Source of the DNA: Clostridiales bacterium
GTDB taxonomy: Bacteria > Bacillota > Clostridia > Saccharofermentanales > Saccharofermentanaceae
Length of the DNA: 64,000 bases
Reading direction: 5' to 3'
NCBI GenBank assembly: GCA_017513085.1
Contig: JAFWDK010000015.1
Span: 62,001-126,000 of the forward strand
The notes under the pieces were generated by a model that saw nothing but the letters and a program-made list of their open reading frames with translations, searched no databases and was not told the origin of the DNA. Position numbers and translations under genes: made by a program. This document shows positions 25,437 through 34,752 of this stretch, one piece after another; the stretch's first letter is position 1; each line of letters starts with the position of its first letter.

Positions 25437-26240
25437 ATGCTTAAAATAGGAGATTTTTCAAAACTATCCAGAGTCAGCATCAGAATGCTCCGGCATTACG
25501 ATGATATCGGTCTTCTGAAGCCCGCCGAAATCGATGAGTTCACAGGATACCGCTATTATCAGGAAGAACAGCTCTTCACCATCGGAAGGATCACTTCCTT
25601 AAAGGATATGGGGTTTTCCCTTGCGGAGATCGTCCGCATCCTGGAAAACTATGATGATAAAGAGAAGATGGAGAAGTTCCTCTTAAAAAGACAGGAAGAA
25701 CTTCGGAAACTTTCAGAAGAGACTTCTTACAAACTGATGCTTCTGGAGTCAGCCCGAGACAGGCTGAGGAAGGAGCAAAAAATGAATTACGATGTGACAG
25801 TAAAAACCATTCCCGAAAGATACGCCGCCACCGTGCACACGGTCATTCCCCGCTACGAAGATGAAGGCATGGCATGGGGCTACATGAGTGAGATCGGACC
25901 GTCTCTGGTGCCGGCCGATCCGTGCCTGGCCGCCGCCGAGTTTCTGGACGATGAACACAAAGAAAAAGATGTGGAGATCGTGGTCTGGATGACCGTCAAA
26001 GGCACCTACGAGGATACCGAGCACGTGAAGTTTCAGACACTTCCTGCAGTAAAGGTTGCCAGCTGCATCATGAAGGGCAGCTACGCGCAGATGAACGAAG
26101 TCGTACCCACGATCGTGAACTGGATCAAGGCCAATGGCTATGAAGCCAATGGCCCGATGTTCAACATCTATCACGTGGGTCCGGTTCAGACACAGAACCC
26201 CGACGAATTCGTCACGGAAGTGTGTTTTCCGGTGAAGTAA
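25437..26240 (+). CDS. MerR regulator with GyrI-like effector domain
   Basis: This 267-residue BmrR/GyrI-type regulator has a MerR helix-turn-helix (IGDFSKLSRVSIRMLRHYDD), a coiled coil to about 120 and a GyrI-like ligand domain (KTIPERYAATVHTVIPRYED, VASCIMKGSYAQMNEVVPTI, YHVGP). Such domains bind hydrophobic cations or drugs. TGGAGG precedes the ATG. It is followed by a convergent lipoprotein gene only 7 bases away, so the regulated gene is probably itself or a distant one. Confidence 0.9.
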   Translation: MLKIGDFSKLSRVSIRMLRHYDDIGLLKPAEIDEFTGYRYYQEEQLFTIGRITSLKDMGFSLAEIVRILENYDDKEKMEKFLLKRQEELRKLSEETSYKLMLLESARDRLRKEQKMNYDVTVKTIPERYAATVHTVIPRYEDEGMAWGYMSEIGPSLVPADPCLAAAEFLDDEHKEKDVEIVVWMTVKGTYEDTEHVKFQTLPAVKVASCIMKGSYAQMNEVVPTIVNWIKANGYEANGPMFNIYHVGPVQTQNPDEFVTEVCFPVK

Positions 26241-26265
26241 AGAAGGATCAGGAGTCCTCCTTCTT
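26240..26265. terminator. Bidirectional hairpin between convergent genes
   Basis: AAGAAGGA (26240-26247) pairs with TCCTTCTT (26258-26265). It spans the MerR stop and the last codons of the lipoprotein gene and can serve both strands. Confidence 0.5.
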
Positions 26266-27705
26266 CCCGGACGGCGGATCACCCTTTGGCTTTTCCCCGG
26301 AAGGCGGAGCATCATGGTCTCCGCCTTCCGGTCCGCCCTTACTTCTATCAGAAGAAGATTCTGTCACCAGTGTGATCGCCTCACCTGTTGATGCCGTTCC
26401 TGCGCCATACGCTACACCGTCTACATAGAGAGTATGTCCGTTAAGGTCGATGGCATCCGTATCGCAGGTAAGAGAGGTAACATAGGAATCCCCGGTAAGG
26501 ATCCACTTTGATCCCGACTCGATCTCTACATAAACTTTTCCTTCGTTATCCGGGTCGATCGCACCCTGATAAGTCGAACCGGATGTAAGATACATATTCA
26601 CCGCCGAGACACTGTCTACCAGGATATCCCCATCTTGTTTCTGATTCTTAAGATATAGATTGACCTTTCCGCCGTTGGCTCCTTCCGATCCCCAGCCGGC
26701 CGCAGCTGCACGGAGGAACACGCCTTCGCTGTCCTGATTGGTGATCTCCACATTCTCAAGTGTGATCGTTGTGACGGTATTATTGACGAAGAAGATATCC
26801 CCGTTTTTATTTGTCAGCGATCCGTCTTTCATGGAAAAAGCGGCTTCGCCTTCCGCCGCATCACCGGACATGGACTGGTATATCATGACGGCCTGATACC
26901 ACGACGATTTATCACTGTTCTTGGAGTTGTTATCCGCCACCAGACTCACGTTATTCAGCGTTACGGAATTTCTTCCTTCCACTACTACGCCCTGGGATGA
27001 AGTGGACTCCATCTTCGCATCGTTGACCGTGATATCTGCCGTCGAGTAGATGACCGGAGATCCTTTTCCGTCCGTCGTATAAGAGCCGCCGGTAACGGTT
27101 ACGGTTCCGCCTCCACGGTCCGACCGGATCGCCGCGGAAGAATTTCCCGTAGTATGGATCGTAAGGTTCTCGGCATTCATCGTGCCGCCTCCGGTCGTCA
27201 TCAGTCCGCCGGAACAATTCCCGGATGTTCTGATCTCGGAGTTACTGATATTTACCGTCGTTCCTTCGCCGTAAGAGAACACCGCATTGGCATGTTTTCC
27301 ATCCGTATCGACTACGATATCCGACAGATCCAGTGTCGCTCCGTTCGTGGCAAAAATAGCGGCATTGTCGCCGTAGAAATCCGCCTCGTCACCTTCTTCC
27401 GAATCGCCGGTTTTGGTGACACGGACTTTGGAATAGGAAGCAGATTCACCATCTGCTTCGATGGCATGTTCACCATCACTGCTATTGGAGATTTCTTCTT
27501 CTGTAGCGATTCTATCCGGACTTTTCGAGACAGTGGATTCGGACTCTTCTTCAGTCTCACTTCCGTCCGGCTCGGATTCCGCGGCCGATGTAGAGGTGGT
27601 TGTATCGGTATTCTTTTCGCTCCGGTTCGAGCAGGCCGTCATGGAGATCATCATGGTTGCGGTCAGTAAAAGGGACAGGGTATTTAAGTGTTTTCGGTTA
27701 AGCAT
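26248..27705 (-). CDS. Lipoprotein with right-handed beta-helix
   Basis: This 485-residue exported protein has a type II signal peptide with lipobox SMTAC (Cys25) and a Ser/Thr/Glu-rich linker. A long Gly/Asn/Thr-rich parallel beta-helix follows, with repeating short strands such as ATLDLSDIVVDTDGK and NISNSEIRTSG. The C-terminal tail is rich in Pro, Gly and Lys. It is probably anchored to the outer face of the membrane and binds carbohydrate or wall polymer. It resembles DUF4353-type beta-helix lipoproteins. It lies beside the GH42 gene in the same orientation. Confidence 0.8.
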   Translation of the reverse strand: MLNRKHLNTLSLLLTATMMISMTACSNRSEKNTDTTTSTSAAESEPDGSETEEESESTVSKSPDRIATEEEISNSSDGEHAIEADGESASYSKVRVTKTGDSEEGDEADFYGDNAAIFATNGATLDLSDIVVDTDGKHANAVFSYGEGTTVNISNSEIRTSGNCSGGLMTTGGGTMNAENLTIHTTGNSSAAIRSDRGGGTVTVTGGSYTTDGKGSPVIYSTADITVNDAKMESTSSQGVVVEGRNSVTLNNVSLVADNNSKNSDKSSWYQAVMIYQSMSGDAAEGEAAFSMKDGSLTNKNGDIFFVNNTVTTITLENVEITNQDSEGVFLRAAAAGWGSEGANGGKVNLYLKNQKQDGDILVDSVSAVNMYLTSGSTYQGAIDPDNEGKVYVEIESGSKWILTGDSYVTSLTCDTDAIDLNGHTLYVDGVAYGAGTASTGEAITLVTESSSDRSKGGPEGGDHDAPPSGEKPKGDPPSGKKEDS

Positions 27706-27764
27706 TTTCGTCGTCTCCCTTCTGGATTATGACACCAGTATAGGAGGCGAACCTTAAACTAACT

Positions 27765-29801
27765 TCAAACCGTCTTCACTACCAGATTTCCTCTTCCCGG
27801 GATCGTGACATTGCCGTTGATCGTCTCGCCGGTGACCAGATCGATCCCGTTCAATCCCGAAAGAGTTACATCCTGTTCCGAGAGATTCAGGTAGAAATCA
27901 TAGGTCGCATCTGCCCCGACCCGCCTGTGCCACTCGATGCCCGATGGGAGCTCCCGCGTCTTGATCCCCGCATCTGAAATCAGCATGTCGAGGAATCCCA
28001 CTAGCTCTTCCGGAAGGATCCGGGCCGCCTGATAATAGGCCTTACCCTGCCCGTTCTTTTTGCACGTGATAGCCGGGGTTCCGGAATAGAAATCATCTTT
28101 ATATTTCCCGAGCACTTCCGCATCCGAGACACGCAGGATCTCGCAATAATCTCTTACGGAGAAGCACTTGTCCTCGGTCATGCAGATCGCATTTTTATCT
28201 GATGGGTATAGCGTGTCGATCTCTTCCGCGATCACTCCGAAAAGCTCCTTCAATCCCGCACCCGGAAAACCGCCTTCGTAGCAGAGTGTATTTTCATTGA
28301 CGTAGCCGGTCATGTAAGTGCCGAGAAGGATGCCTCCTTTTTCCACGAAGGCCTTCAGTTTCTCCGCCGTCTCCGGTCGCACGGAAAAGAGCATCGGCGC
28401 AAGAATGAGTTTATAGCCGTCAAAATCATCGTTCACGGAAATGATGTCAGCATCAATGCCGCGGCGCATCAGGGCCTCCCAGTATTTCTGGCAAGTCGTA
28501 TCGTACTTTTTCGTCTTCCCGCTGAATCCACCGGAATAGTCGATCGCCCACCAGTTTTCCCACTCGAAAATGATCGCCGCTTCGCTTCTTGAAGTACTGC
28601 CTTCCACCTCCGCGATCTTCTTTAGTGTCTCTCCTGTGTGGGCCACTTCGCGGAAGATCCTCGTGTCATTGGTCCCCAGATGACTAACCACGGCACCATG
28701 GAACTGTTCCCATGCGCCACGGGACTGTCTCCACTGAAAATACTGCACCGAGTCCGACCCGCAGGCCACCGCCTGCAGTGAGAACTGCTCATGGACTTTC
28801 GGTCTTTTCAGCTTGTTATATTCCGACCAGTTCACGCTTCCCGGACAACTCTCCATCAGAAGGAACGGCTTGTCCTTCCTAAGTCCCCGCATGATCGCGT
28901 GGTCAAAAGCACCTTCGATCATGGTATCTTCGTAGCTTTCCCAGTCGTTATGCATCAGCGGATAGCTGTCCCAGGAGATCACATCGAGTTCTTTTGCCAG
29001 AACACGGTAATCGATGTCGTAAAACCGCTTCATGAGATTGGTCGTGATCGGGACATCTTTCTTCTTCGAGCCTTCCCGGATCGCGCGGATCTCGGATCTC
29101 GTATAGTCCGCATAGTTCCACGTGGTGAATCTCCGCCAGTCGAGTTTATGTCCCATAATGGCGATCTGGCCGTTCGCATAAGGCGGTTCTACCTCGGAAA
29201 AATCACTGTACCTTGCGCTCCAGAATGTCGCCCACCATTCGTGATTGAGTTTCTCGATATCGCCGTTATAGCGCTTCCGGAGGAAGTCCTGAAACTTCGC
29301 TTTACACAGGTCGCAGAAGCATTCGCCGCCGAATTCATTGGAGATATGCCATGCCAGAAGTCCCGGATGATCGCCGACTTCTTCTGCCAGTTTTCTGTTA
29401 ATGATGCCTACCTTCTCACGATAGACTTCGGAAGACATGCAGTGGTTGTGGCGAAGGCCATGGCGTCTTCTGATACCCATGTCATCGACGCGCATGACCT
29501 CCGGATACTTACTGTCCAGCCACGCCGGGCGCGCGGCAGAAGGCGTTGCCAGGATCGTATAGATCCCGTTTTCGTAGAGCCGGTCCATGATCTCATGCAG
29601 CCACTCCAGATGGAACTCGCCTTCTCTCGGCTCATACATGGCCCAGGAAAACACACCGAGAGTCGCTTCGTTGACGCCGGCCTGCTTCATGTACTCGATG
29701 TCTTTTTCCAGGATATCGGGCCGGTCCAGCCACTGCTCCGGATTATAATCTCCACCATGAATGATCTTCCCAATAGGTCTTCCAAAAGCATATTCCGACA
29801 T
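27765..29801 (-). CDS. GH42 beta-galactosidase
   Basis: This 678-residue protein is a full-length GH42 enzyme. The acid/base Glu156 is in WHISNEFGG, the nucleophile Glu317 in LLMESCPG, and the zinc-site cysteines are at 121, 161, 163 and 166 (CFCDLC). The barrel is followed by the trimerisation (beta-galactosidase-like) domain and a small beta C-terminal domain. It cleaves terminal beta-galactose from galacto-oligosaccharides or plant galactans in the cytoplasm. GGAGG precedes the ATG of MSEYAFGR; earlier in-frame starts lack a site. Confidence 0.95.
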   Translation of the reverse strand: MSEYAFGRPIGKIIHGGDYNPEQWLDRPDILEKDIEYMKQAGVNEATLGVFSWAMYEPREGEFHLEWLHEIMDRLYENGIYTILATPSAARPAWLDSKYPEVMRVDDMGIRRRHGLRHNHCMSSEVYREKVGIINRKLAEEVGDHPGLLAWHISNEFGGECFCDLCKAKFQDFLRKRYNGDIEKLNHEWWATFWSARYSDFSEVEPPYANGQIAIMGHKLDWRRFTTWNYADYTRSEIRAIREGSKKKDVPITTNLMKRFYDIDYRVLAKELDVISWDSYPLMHNDWESYEDTMIEGAFDHAIMRGLRKDKPFLLMESCPGSVNWSEYNKLKRPKVHEQFSLQAVACGSDSVQYFQWRQSRGAWEQFHGAVVSHLGTNDTRIFREVAHTGETLKKIAEVEGSTSRSEAAIIFEWENWWAIDYSGGFSGKTKKYDTTCQKYWEALMRRGIDADIISVNDDFDGYKLILAPMLFSVRPETAEKLKAFVEKGGILLGTYMTGYVNENTLCYEGGFPGAGLKELFGVIAEEIDTLYPSDKNAICMTEDKCFSVRDYCEILRVSDAEVLGKYKDDFYSGTPAITCKKNGQGKAYYQAARILPEELVGFLDMLISDAGIKTRELPSGIEWHRRVGADATYDFYLNLSEQDVTLSGLNGIDLVTGETINGNVTIPGRGNLVVKTV

Positions 29802-29866
29802 ATCCGCGCCCTCCATTATATGTATCCCCGCGTCCGCTGATCGGTCAGGGGGCATTATTTTCCGAG

Positions 29867-30895
29867 TTACACCGGCATCTTCTCCATATACACGAACACC
29901 AGCTCATCGGTGATCTTTTTCTCGTCGAAGATCTTGTAACCGAGTTTCTCGTATAGTCTAATATTATCCACACTTCTCGTGCTGGTAAAGAGTTCGTAGC
30001 GTGTATCGACATAGTAGCACTCGATCTCCCGGAGAAGCTTACTGCCGTAACCTTTGCCGCGGAAATCCGGATGCACCATGAGTTTGCCGATGTAAGCGGT
30101 CTTATCCTTGGCACAGGAGCGGACGGATCCGATGATCTTTCCGTCCTCGGAAACCATCTTCAGAACAATGCCGTTTTCAAACTCTTCTTCCAGTTCAGAG
30201 AGCGTCTCCTTCAGCGGCGGAATATCTTTATTCCCAAAAAGCGCTGCCTCGCTTTGGTATGCGAGATACTGCAGATCCAGGATTTCTTTCAGATCTTCTT
30301 TCGTTGCCCTTACCACATCCGGCCGGATGTAATACACCAGGTTGATGCGCACTTCATGACGGGCAATATCGAAGTTTCCGTAGCAGCAGCTGTCGATACC
30401 CAGGAGCCGGAAGCCCTGGCTCCGATAGAAAGCGATGGCGTGAAGATTGCAGCTCTGGGTCTCCAGCATAATGGCACGGCGTCCGTCCCGCTGAGCTTTT
30501 TCCTTCACGAGATTCATCATTCTCGTTGCAATGCCCTGACGGTGCAGTTCGTCCGCCACCCACACTTCGGTGACCATAAGACGGTTGCTCCACTCTTCCG
30601 GACAGCACTCGATGCAGGCGAGAAGCTTCTTCTTCGGAAGGCCATTCTCACCTGTCTCTTCTCCGATGATGCCCCAGGCTTCAGCACCGGGCCAGTAGTC
30701 CGGATAAAGCCCGTCCATGAAATCCGGCTCATGCAATACCGGTTCATCGAATAACTTCTTTACCATATCCACATGGAATGAATCCGCATCTTCACGGATC
30801 TCCACGTCGAAGTACCCCTCCGTTGTGTAGCGCATCGGAATAGGCGTTCCTTTCCATTCCTCTTTCGGAAGCGGAACGATCTCATATGTATTCAT
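29867..30895 (-). CDS. Tandem double-GNAT acetyltransferase
   Basis: This 342-residue protein contains two GNAT domains. The first (about 1-185) has VTEVWVADELHRQGIATRMM and IAFYRSQGFRLLG. The second (about 190-342) has GKLMVHPDFRGKGYGSKLL and IRLYEKLGYKIFD. Both keep the acetyl-CoA loop, so both may be active. Duplicated GNATs are known among aminoglycoside and mycothiol-type enzymes, but the substrate is unknown here. Confidence 0.88.
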   Translation of the reverse strand: MNTYEIVPLPKEEWKGTPIPMRYTTEGYFDVEIREDADSFHVDMVKKLFDEPVLHEPDFMDGLYPDYWPGAEAWGIIGEETGENGLPKKKLLACIECCPEEWSNRLMVTEVWVADELHRQGIATRMMNLVKEKAQRDGRRAIMLETQSCNLHAIAFYRSQGFRLLGIDSCCYGNFDIARHEVRINLVYYIRPDVVRATKEDLKEILDLQYLAYQSEAALFGNKDIPPLKETLSELEEEFENGIVLKMVSEDGKIIGSVRSCAKDKTAYIGKLMVHPDFRGKGYGSKLLREIECYYVDTRYELFTSTRSVDNIRLYEKLGYKIFDEKKITDELVFVYMEKMPV

Positions 30896-30971
30896 TTTTC
30901 TTAACTCCTTTATTCTCGGCGCCTCCGAAAGGCGCCATGCCGGTCATTTCAACACAGGCAGGAAGCCCCGG

Positions 30972-31949
30972 TCATGACCAGCTGTTAAACTTCACGCGCT
31001 CGGAGAAAGCCTTTTTACTCGGCGCATGAAAATCATCCAGTGCTTTTCCCACGGGAAGAATGCAGACCACGTCGTACTCCTCCGGTACCTTCAGGATCGC
31101 ACCGATCTTATCGCAGATCCGGTCCTCGTCCGTGATATGACCCTCGTACCAGCAGCTCTGATAGCCCAGCTCCACGATGGCCAGAAGCATGTTCTCGATG
31201 GCTGCGGAATAATCCTGGATCGCGAAGCATCGGTCACGGTACGCATTGATCCGGCGCGTCAGAACAACGATCATGGCAGGCGCCGTCTGCGCCACCGGCG
31301 GATCCAGCACACCCTTGATTTGGTCAAGCACTTCTTTATCGTCCACGATCACTACATCCGTTGTCTGCTTGTTGCACCCGGACGGGGCGTCGATGCCCGC
31401 CGAAGCAATCGCCCTAAGGTCCTCCTGCGGTACTTTTTCGTCGGCAAAAGCACCTCTATAGCTGTGTCTCGTGGCGATGGTCTGAAGGGCGCTACGAAGC
31501 CCCATGATATAGATCTGGCACGGGTTCGCCTCGTCCCAGACGCTCTCGATGACTTCCATTTCCTTGAAGCCCAGGCTCTTATAGAACGCATTCGTAATGT
31601 CGTAATCCGCGTACATGCCTTCCTTCACGGTCTTGACCTGGATGAAGGAAAAGCCCTGCTGCACCGCATAGTCCTTCGCTGCCGCGAAGAGACGTCGTCC
31701 GTATCCTTTTCTATGGCAGGTCTTAAGGACACCCATCACGGCCAGTTCCATCGTGGCATCGCCCGTCTGCTTCAGGCAGAGAAAACCAACCGGCTTATCG
31801 TCCTCGCACGCCGCCCAGTAGGGCCAGTCCACACATTCACGAATATACTGCTCGCGGCTTTCTTCCACCTCGAACCACTCCGGAAGTGCCTCCAGGATCG
31901 CGCGGGTTATCGTCTTCTTCTCATTTGAATCGGTAATAAATCTAATCAT
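30972..31949 (-). CDS. GNAT-nitroreductase fusion protein
   Basis: This 325-residue protein has a GNAT domain at 1-150 (MGVLKTCHRKGYGRRLFAAA, AFYKSLGFKEMEV) joined to a nitroreductase/FMN domain at about 155-325 (GIDAPSGCNKQTTDVVIVDD, IENMLLAIVELGYQSCW, VVCILPVGKA). The second half would use FMN and NAD(P)H to reduce nitro or quinone groups. Acetylation plus reduction in one chain suggests drug or xenobiotic detoxification, by inference. GGGAGGT precedes the ATG of MIRFITD. Confidence 0.88.
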   Translation of the reverse strand: MIRFITDSNEKKTITRAILEALPEWFEVEESREQYIRECVDWPYWAACEDDKPVGFLCLKQTGDATMELAVMGVLKTCHRKGYGRRLFAAAKDYAVQQGFSFIQVKTVKEGMYADYDITNAFYKSLGFKEMEVIESVWDEANPCQIYIMGLRSALQTIATRHSYRGAFADEKVPQEDLRAIASAGIDAPSGCNKQTTDVVIVDDKEVLDQIKGVLDPPVAQTAPAMIVVLTRRINAYRDRCFAIQDYSAAIENMLLAIVELGYQSCWYEGHITDEDRICDKIGAILKVPEEYDVVCILPVGKALDDFHAPSKKAFSERVKFNSWS

Positions 31950-32086
31950 AGTACCTCCCAAGTACTGTATTTCTGTCGTCTACATAATAGACTACAGCGG
32001 AAGAAAATGCTTTACCTTCTTAGTATACAACATCTTCGTATTTCGGGATTTGTAACAATATTACACGTGCTGTTTTTATGGATCAT

Positions 32087-32551
32087 TCAGTATGCGGCAG
32101 GAGAATTTCCCGGTCTGTAAAAAACCTGATTCGGATAACCGAATTCTTCAGTCAGTTCGCCTTCGATAAAACCGAACTTCCGGTAAAGCGCACGTGGCGC
32201 CGTACCCTTCTCATCACCTTCACGGAAAGTCGATACCGTCACGTCAGAAGAAAGATCCAGCTCAGACAGAGCTTCTTGCAAAAGAATGGAAGCTATGCCC
32301 TGCCGACGGAATTCCGGATCGACTGCCAGGCAGCAGATCATGTTCCGGTTCCTGGAGAAAAGAAGCACACCGGCGATGGTATCCTCTTTCTTTACGCAGA
32401 CCGCCTGCTTCTTTCCCATGAATTTCAAAACCGTATTCTGATGCTCCAGAAGCGCCTCTTCCGTTTCCAGTCCGGGAAAACCTTCACGCACTTTTCGAAC
32501 CAATGCCATCCAGTTCTGTATGTCCGATGATTCTCCATACAAAGCTTTCAT
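32087..32551 (-). CDS. GNAT-family N-acetyltransferase
   Basis: This 154-residue GNAT has AGVLLFSRNRNMICCLAV, the loop DPEFRRQGIASILL and ALYRKFGFIEGEL. The start is taken at MKALYGES, preceded by GGAGA-GGAG; the longer frame reaches into the NUDIX-APH gene. The start codon follows the stop of that gene by about 20 bases, so the two are cotranscribed, which hints at a shared detoxification role. Confidence 0.85.
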   Translation of the reverse strand: MKALYGESSDIQNWMALVRKVREGFPGLETEEALLEHQNTVLKFMGKKQAVCVKKEDTIAGVLLFSRNRNMICCLAVDPEFRRQGIASILLQEALSELDLSSDVTVSTFREGDEKGTAPRALYRKFGFIEGELTEEFGYPNQVFYRPGNSPAAY

Positions 32552-32570
32552 TTTCTTTTCTCCGTCTCCA

Positions 32571-33866
32571 TCAGAACAGTTCATCCAGAAGGATGTAGTA
32601 GTTTATCTTCTCCCAATCCGGCTCTATTCCAAGCTCTTCAAAAAGCACTTCCGGCCGAATGTCCGGATAGACTTTGCTGCCCCATTTCCCGTCGGCGTTA
32701 TGCTTTAAGCTCCGGTAGCAAAGAGCAATATCCATCCACTTATCGCCGGTTCCGGTATTACCGAGGTCAATCAGTCCGCTGAGTTTTCCGTCCTTGATAA
32801 ACACATTCGGCAGGCAGAAATCGCCGTGAGACAGCACCGGCTCATAAGAAGGCTTGTTTTCCTTAAGCCAGGAAAGAAGCTCGGAAGGGTCTTTAAATCC
32901 ACCTTCTCCGAAGGTCTCCGGTTCCACATCGCTTAAGTCCACCAGATCGTTTTTCACCCGGTACTCTGCTTCCGAAAGAAGCGTATCGAGATCTTCTTTT
33001 CTCGGGCAGCCGGAGATATCGATGCTCCAGAGAAGCTTAAGCGCGTCTGCAAGGACCGGAATCATCTCCTTCGGATGCTCCATATAGTATGGATCGCAGG
33101 CAACGGTGCCCGGGATCCTGCTCATAAGAAGATACCGGTACTTCCCGTCTTTTTCATAGGCGAGGACCTCCGGTACCGGAAGCTTTCCCTTAAGATACCG
33201 CATGACCTCGACAGTCTGATCCTGATTTTCGCAGAACGGTCCTTCTTCCATATCGGCCGGATCCAGGATCTTCTCGCACTTCAGGACGCAGTCATCGAAG
33301 AGAAAGATCCTCGATCCGGATTTTCCCATGTCGTCGATCCGGAATTCTTTGCCGGATACTTTTTCCCGGATGCCTTCCGGAAGTTCCGAGAGAAGGATCT
33401 CCCGGAGTGCTGTGTATTCGCGATAATACATACCTCTACGCATCTCGTCCGTGCCGTCATATTCCGCATGGGTGGAAAAGATCTGAAGGATCTCCCCAAG
33501 CGGCATCCATCTCGGTTCCATGCCGGCTTCGATCTCCCGATCGGTCAGATGGCGCTCGGTCTCACCCGTCACTTCCGCGAGAAAATACTTGTTGAGCCAC
33601 TTACAGTCTTCGTAATATTCGTCGATCTGAAGCACACAAGGAGAAGTTTTGATCACTGCGCCACACTCTTCCGCCACTTCACGGATCACGCACTCTTCAT
33701 CGGTTTCATTCTCTTCGAGACCGCCGCCCGGAAGCATCCATTGATCGTTCTTCGTCTCATAGGACATCAGGATCTTCCCGTCTTTCATGATCACTGCCCG
33801 GCAGCCGGTTCTTGAGCTCGTCCAATTTCCAAAATAGTTGTCACCGATTATATCCAGGATCTTCAT
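32571..33866 (-). CDS. NUDIX hydrolase-APH(3') phosphotransferase fusion
   Basis: This 431-residue protein has two domains. Residues 1-160 carry an exact NUDIX box from Gly48 to Gly69, with RE at 62-63 and EE at 66-67. Residues from about 165 to the end form an aminoglycoside phosphotransferase of the APH(3')-III type. Asp349 and Asn354 lie in HGDFCLPN, Asp367 in LIDLGN, and Lys196 in VLKCEK. The final DWEKINYYILLDELF closely matches the end of APH(3')-IIIa. Both active sites look complete. Aminoglycoside or another hydroxyl substrate could be phosphorylated; real resistance is unproven. Confidence 0.9.
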   Translation of the reverse strand: MKILDIIGDNYFGNWTSSRTGCRAVIMKDGKILMSYETKNDQWMLPGGGLEENETDEECVIREVAEECGAVIKTSPCVLQIDEYYEDCKWLNKYFLAEVTGETERHLTDREIEAGMEPRWMPLGEILQIFSTHAEYDGTDEMRRGMYYREYTALREILLSELPEGIREKVSGKEFRIDDMGKSGSRIFLFDDCVLKCEKILDPADMEEGPFCENQDQTVEVMRYLKGKLPVPEVLAYEKDGKYRYLLMSRIPGTVACDPYYMEHPKEMIPVLADALKLLWSIDISGCPRKEDLDTLLSEAEYRVKNDLVDLSDVEPETFGEGGFKDPSELLSWLKENKPSYEPVLSHGDFCLPNVFIKDGKLSGLIDLGNTGTGDKWMDIALCYRSLKHNADGKWGSKVYPDIRPEVLFEELGIEPDWEKINYYILLDELF

Positions 33867-33921
33867 GTTTCCCTCGCTTTTTTTCTTTCCTCATTATCCG
33901 AAACTGTGTTTTTTCGGATCT

Positions 33922-34623
33922 TCAGTCAAAAAACTCCGGCTCGTCGAAGACGAATCCGTTATCCAGAAGTTGCTGGATAAGGGTCTTATAGTACTCCGGC
34001 ACCAGTTCTTCTGTTTCATCGTGAGCATGGATCAGAAGAAAATGGCTTCCGTCCTCATCAGTAAGCAAGGACTTTCCCAGCTCCGGATTGACCATCTCCG
34101 CGCGGGCCAGAATATCTTTCATCGTGACACCGCTTCCCGGACGGATCTCGTACTCTGCGAAATCGAATGTCCAGAATGTATCGATATCTTTATCCAATCC
34201 CATCTCTTTCCAGATCTTATAAGGGATCTGGGTATCTTTCACCTTGTTGAAGCCATGCTCCCGGAGATAGTCCTGCAGTGCGTCCTTATTCTCCCCGCCC
34301 TTATCGCCATACGGGAAACGGAACGGCCGGTATTTTCTCTCCACGCCGGCATCCTTATAAAGCTGGTCCAGGAGTTTCTCCGTCTTTTCGATTTCTTCGA
34401 TCGCTTCTTCAAGAGTCAGCTTCGAGAAGAAAGGATGCGTGTAACTGTGGTTGCCGACGATGGCGCCTTTCTGCAACGCATAGACTGCATTATCGTAGTG
34501 CTCTAAAACTCTTTCGCCCCAGGCAAACATCAGGACCGGGATCTTCTTCTCGCAAAGATAATCCACGATCGCACGAGTATTTTTCGAAGCAATATCATCC
34601 ATAGTTAAAACAGCATGTTTCAT
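33922..34623 (-). CDS. Polysaccharide deacetylase (CE4, NodB-like)
   Basis: This 233-residue deacetylase has TMDD at 7-10, the metal-binding HSYTHP (His59, His63), RFPYGDK and the final LIHAHDE. It removes acetyl or formyl groups from sugars or amides. There is no signal peptide, which is unusual for peptidoglycan deacetylases, so a soluble intracellular substrate is more likely. Confidence 0.88.
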   Translation of the reverse strand: MKHAVLTMDDIASKNTRAIVDYLCEKKIPVLMFAWGERVLEHYDNAVYALQKGAIVGNHSYTHPFFSKLTLEEAIEEIEKTEKLLDQLYKDAGVERKYRPFRFPYGDKGGENKDALQDYLREHGFNKVKDTQIPYKIWKEMGLDKDIDTFWTFDFAEYEIRPGSGVTMKDILARAEMVNPELGKSLLTDEDGSHFLLIHAHDETEELVPEYYKTLIQQLLDNGFVFDEPEFFD

Positions 34624-34725
34624 ATTCGGTATATCCTTTCAACATAAGACACAGTATAGAAAAATAGTACCAAACCATATGTGAAAAGAACAGAGTCTGA
34701 AAGTATAGACACGCTATGCAAAGGC

Positions 34726-34752
34726 AAAAGAACCCCGATCGCGGGTGCTTTT
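34726..34752 (-). terminator. Palindromic terminator after the AEC transporter gene
   Basis: AAAAG-A-ACCC-CGATCG-C-GGGT-G-CTTTT is a near-complete palindrome touching the AEC stop codon, with T-runs on both strands. It also carries a GTGCTTTT motif copy. Confidence 0.75.

Noticed and set aside
28791-29840. 349-codon plus-strand frame
   Set aside because: It is the mirror frame of the GH42 gene; the GH42 motifs are decisive.
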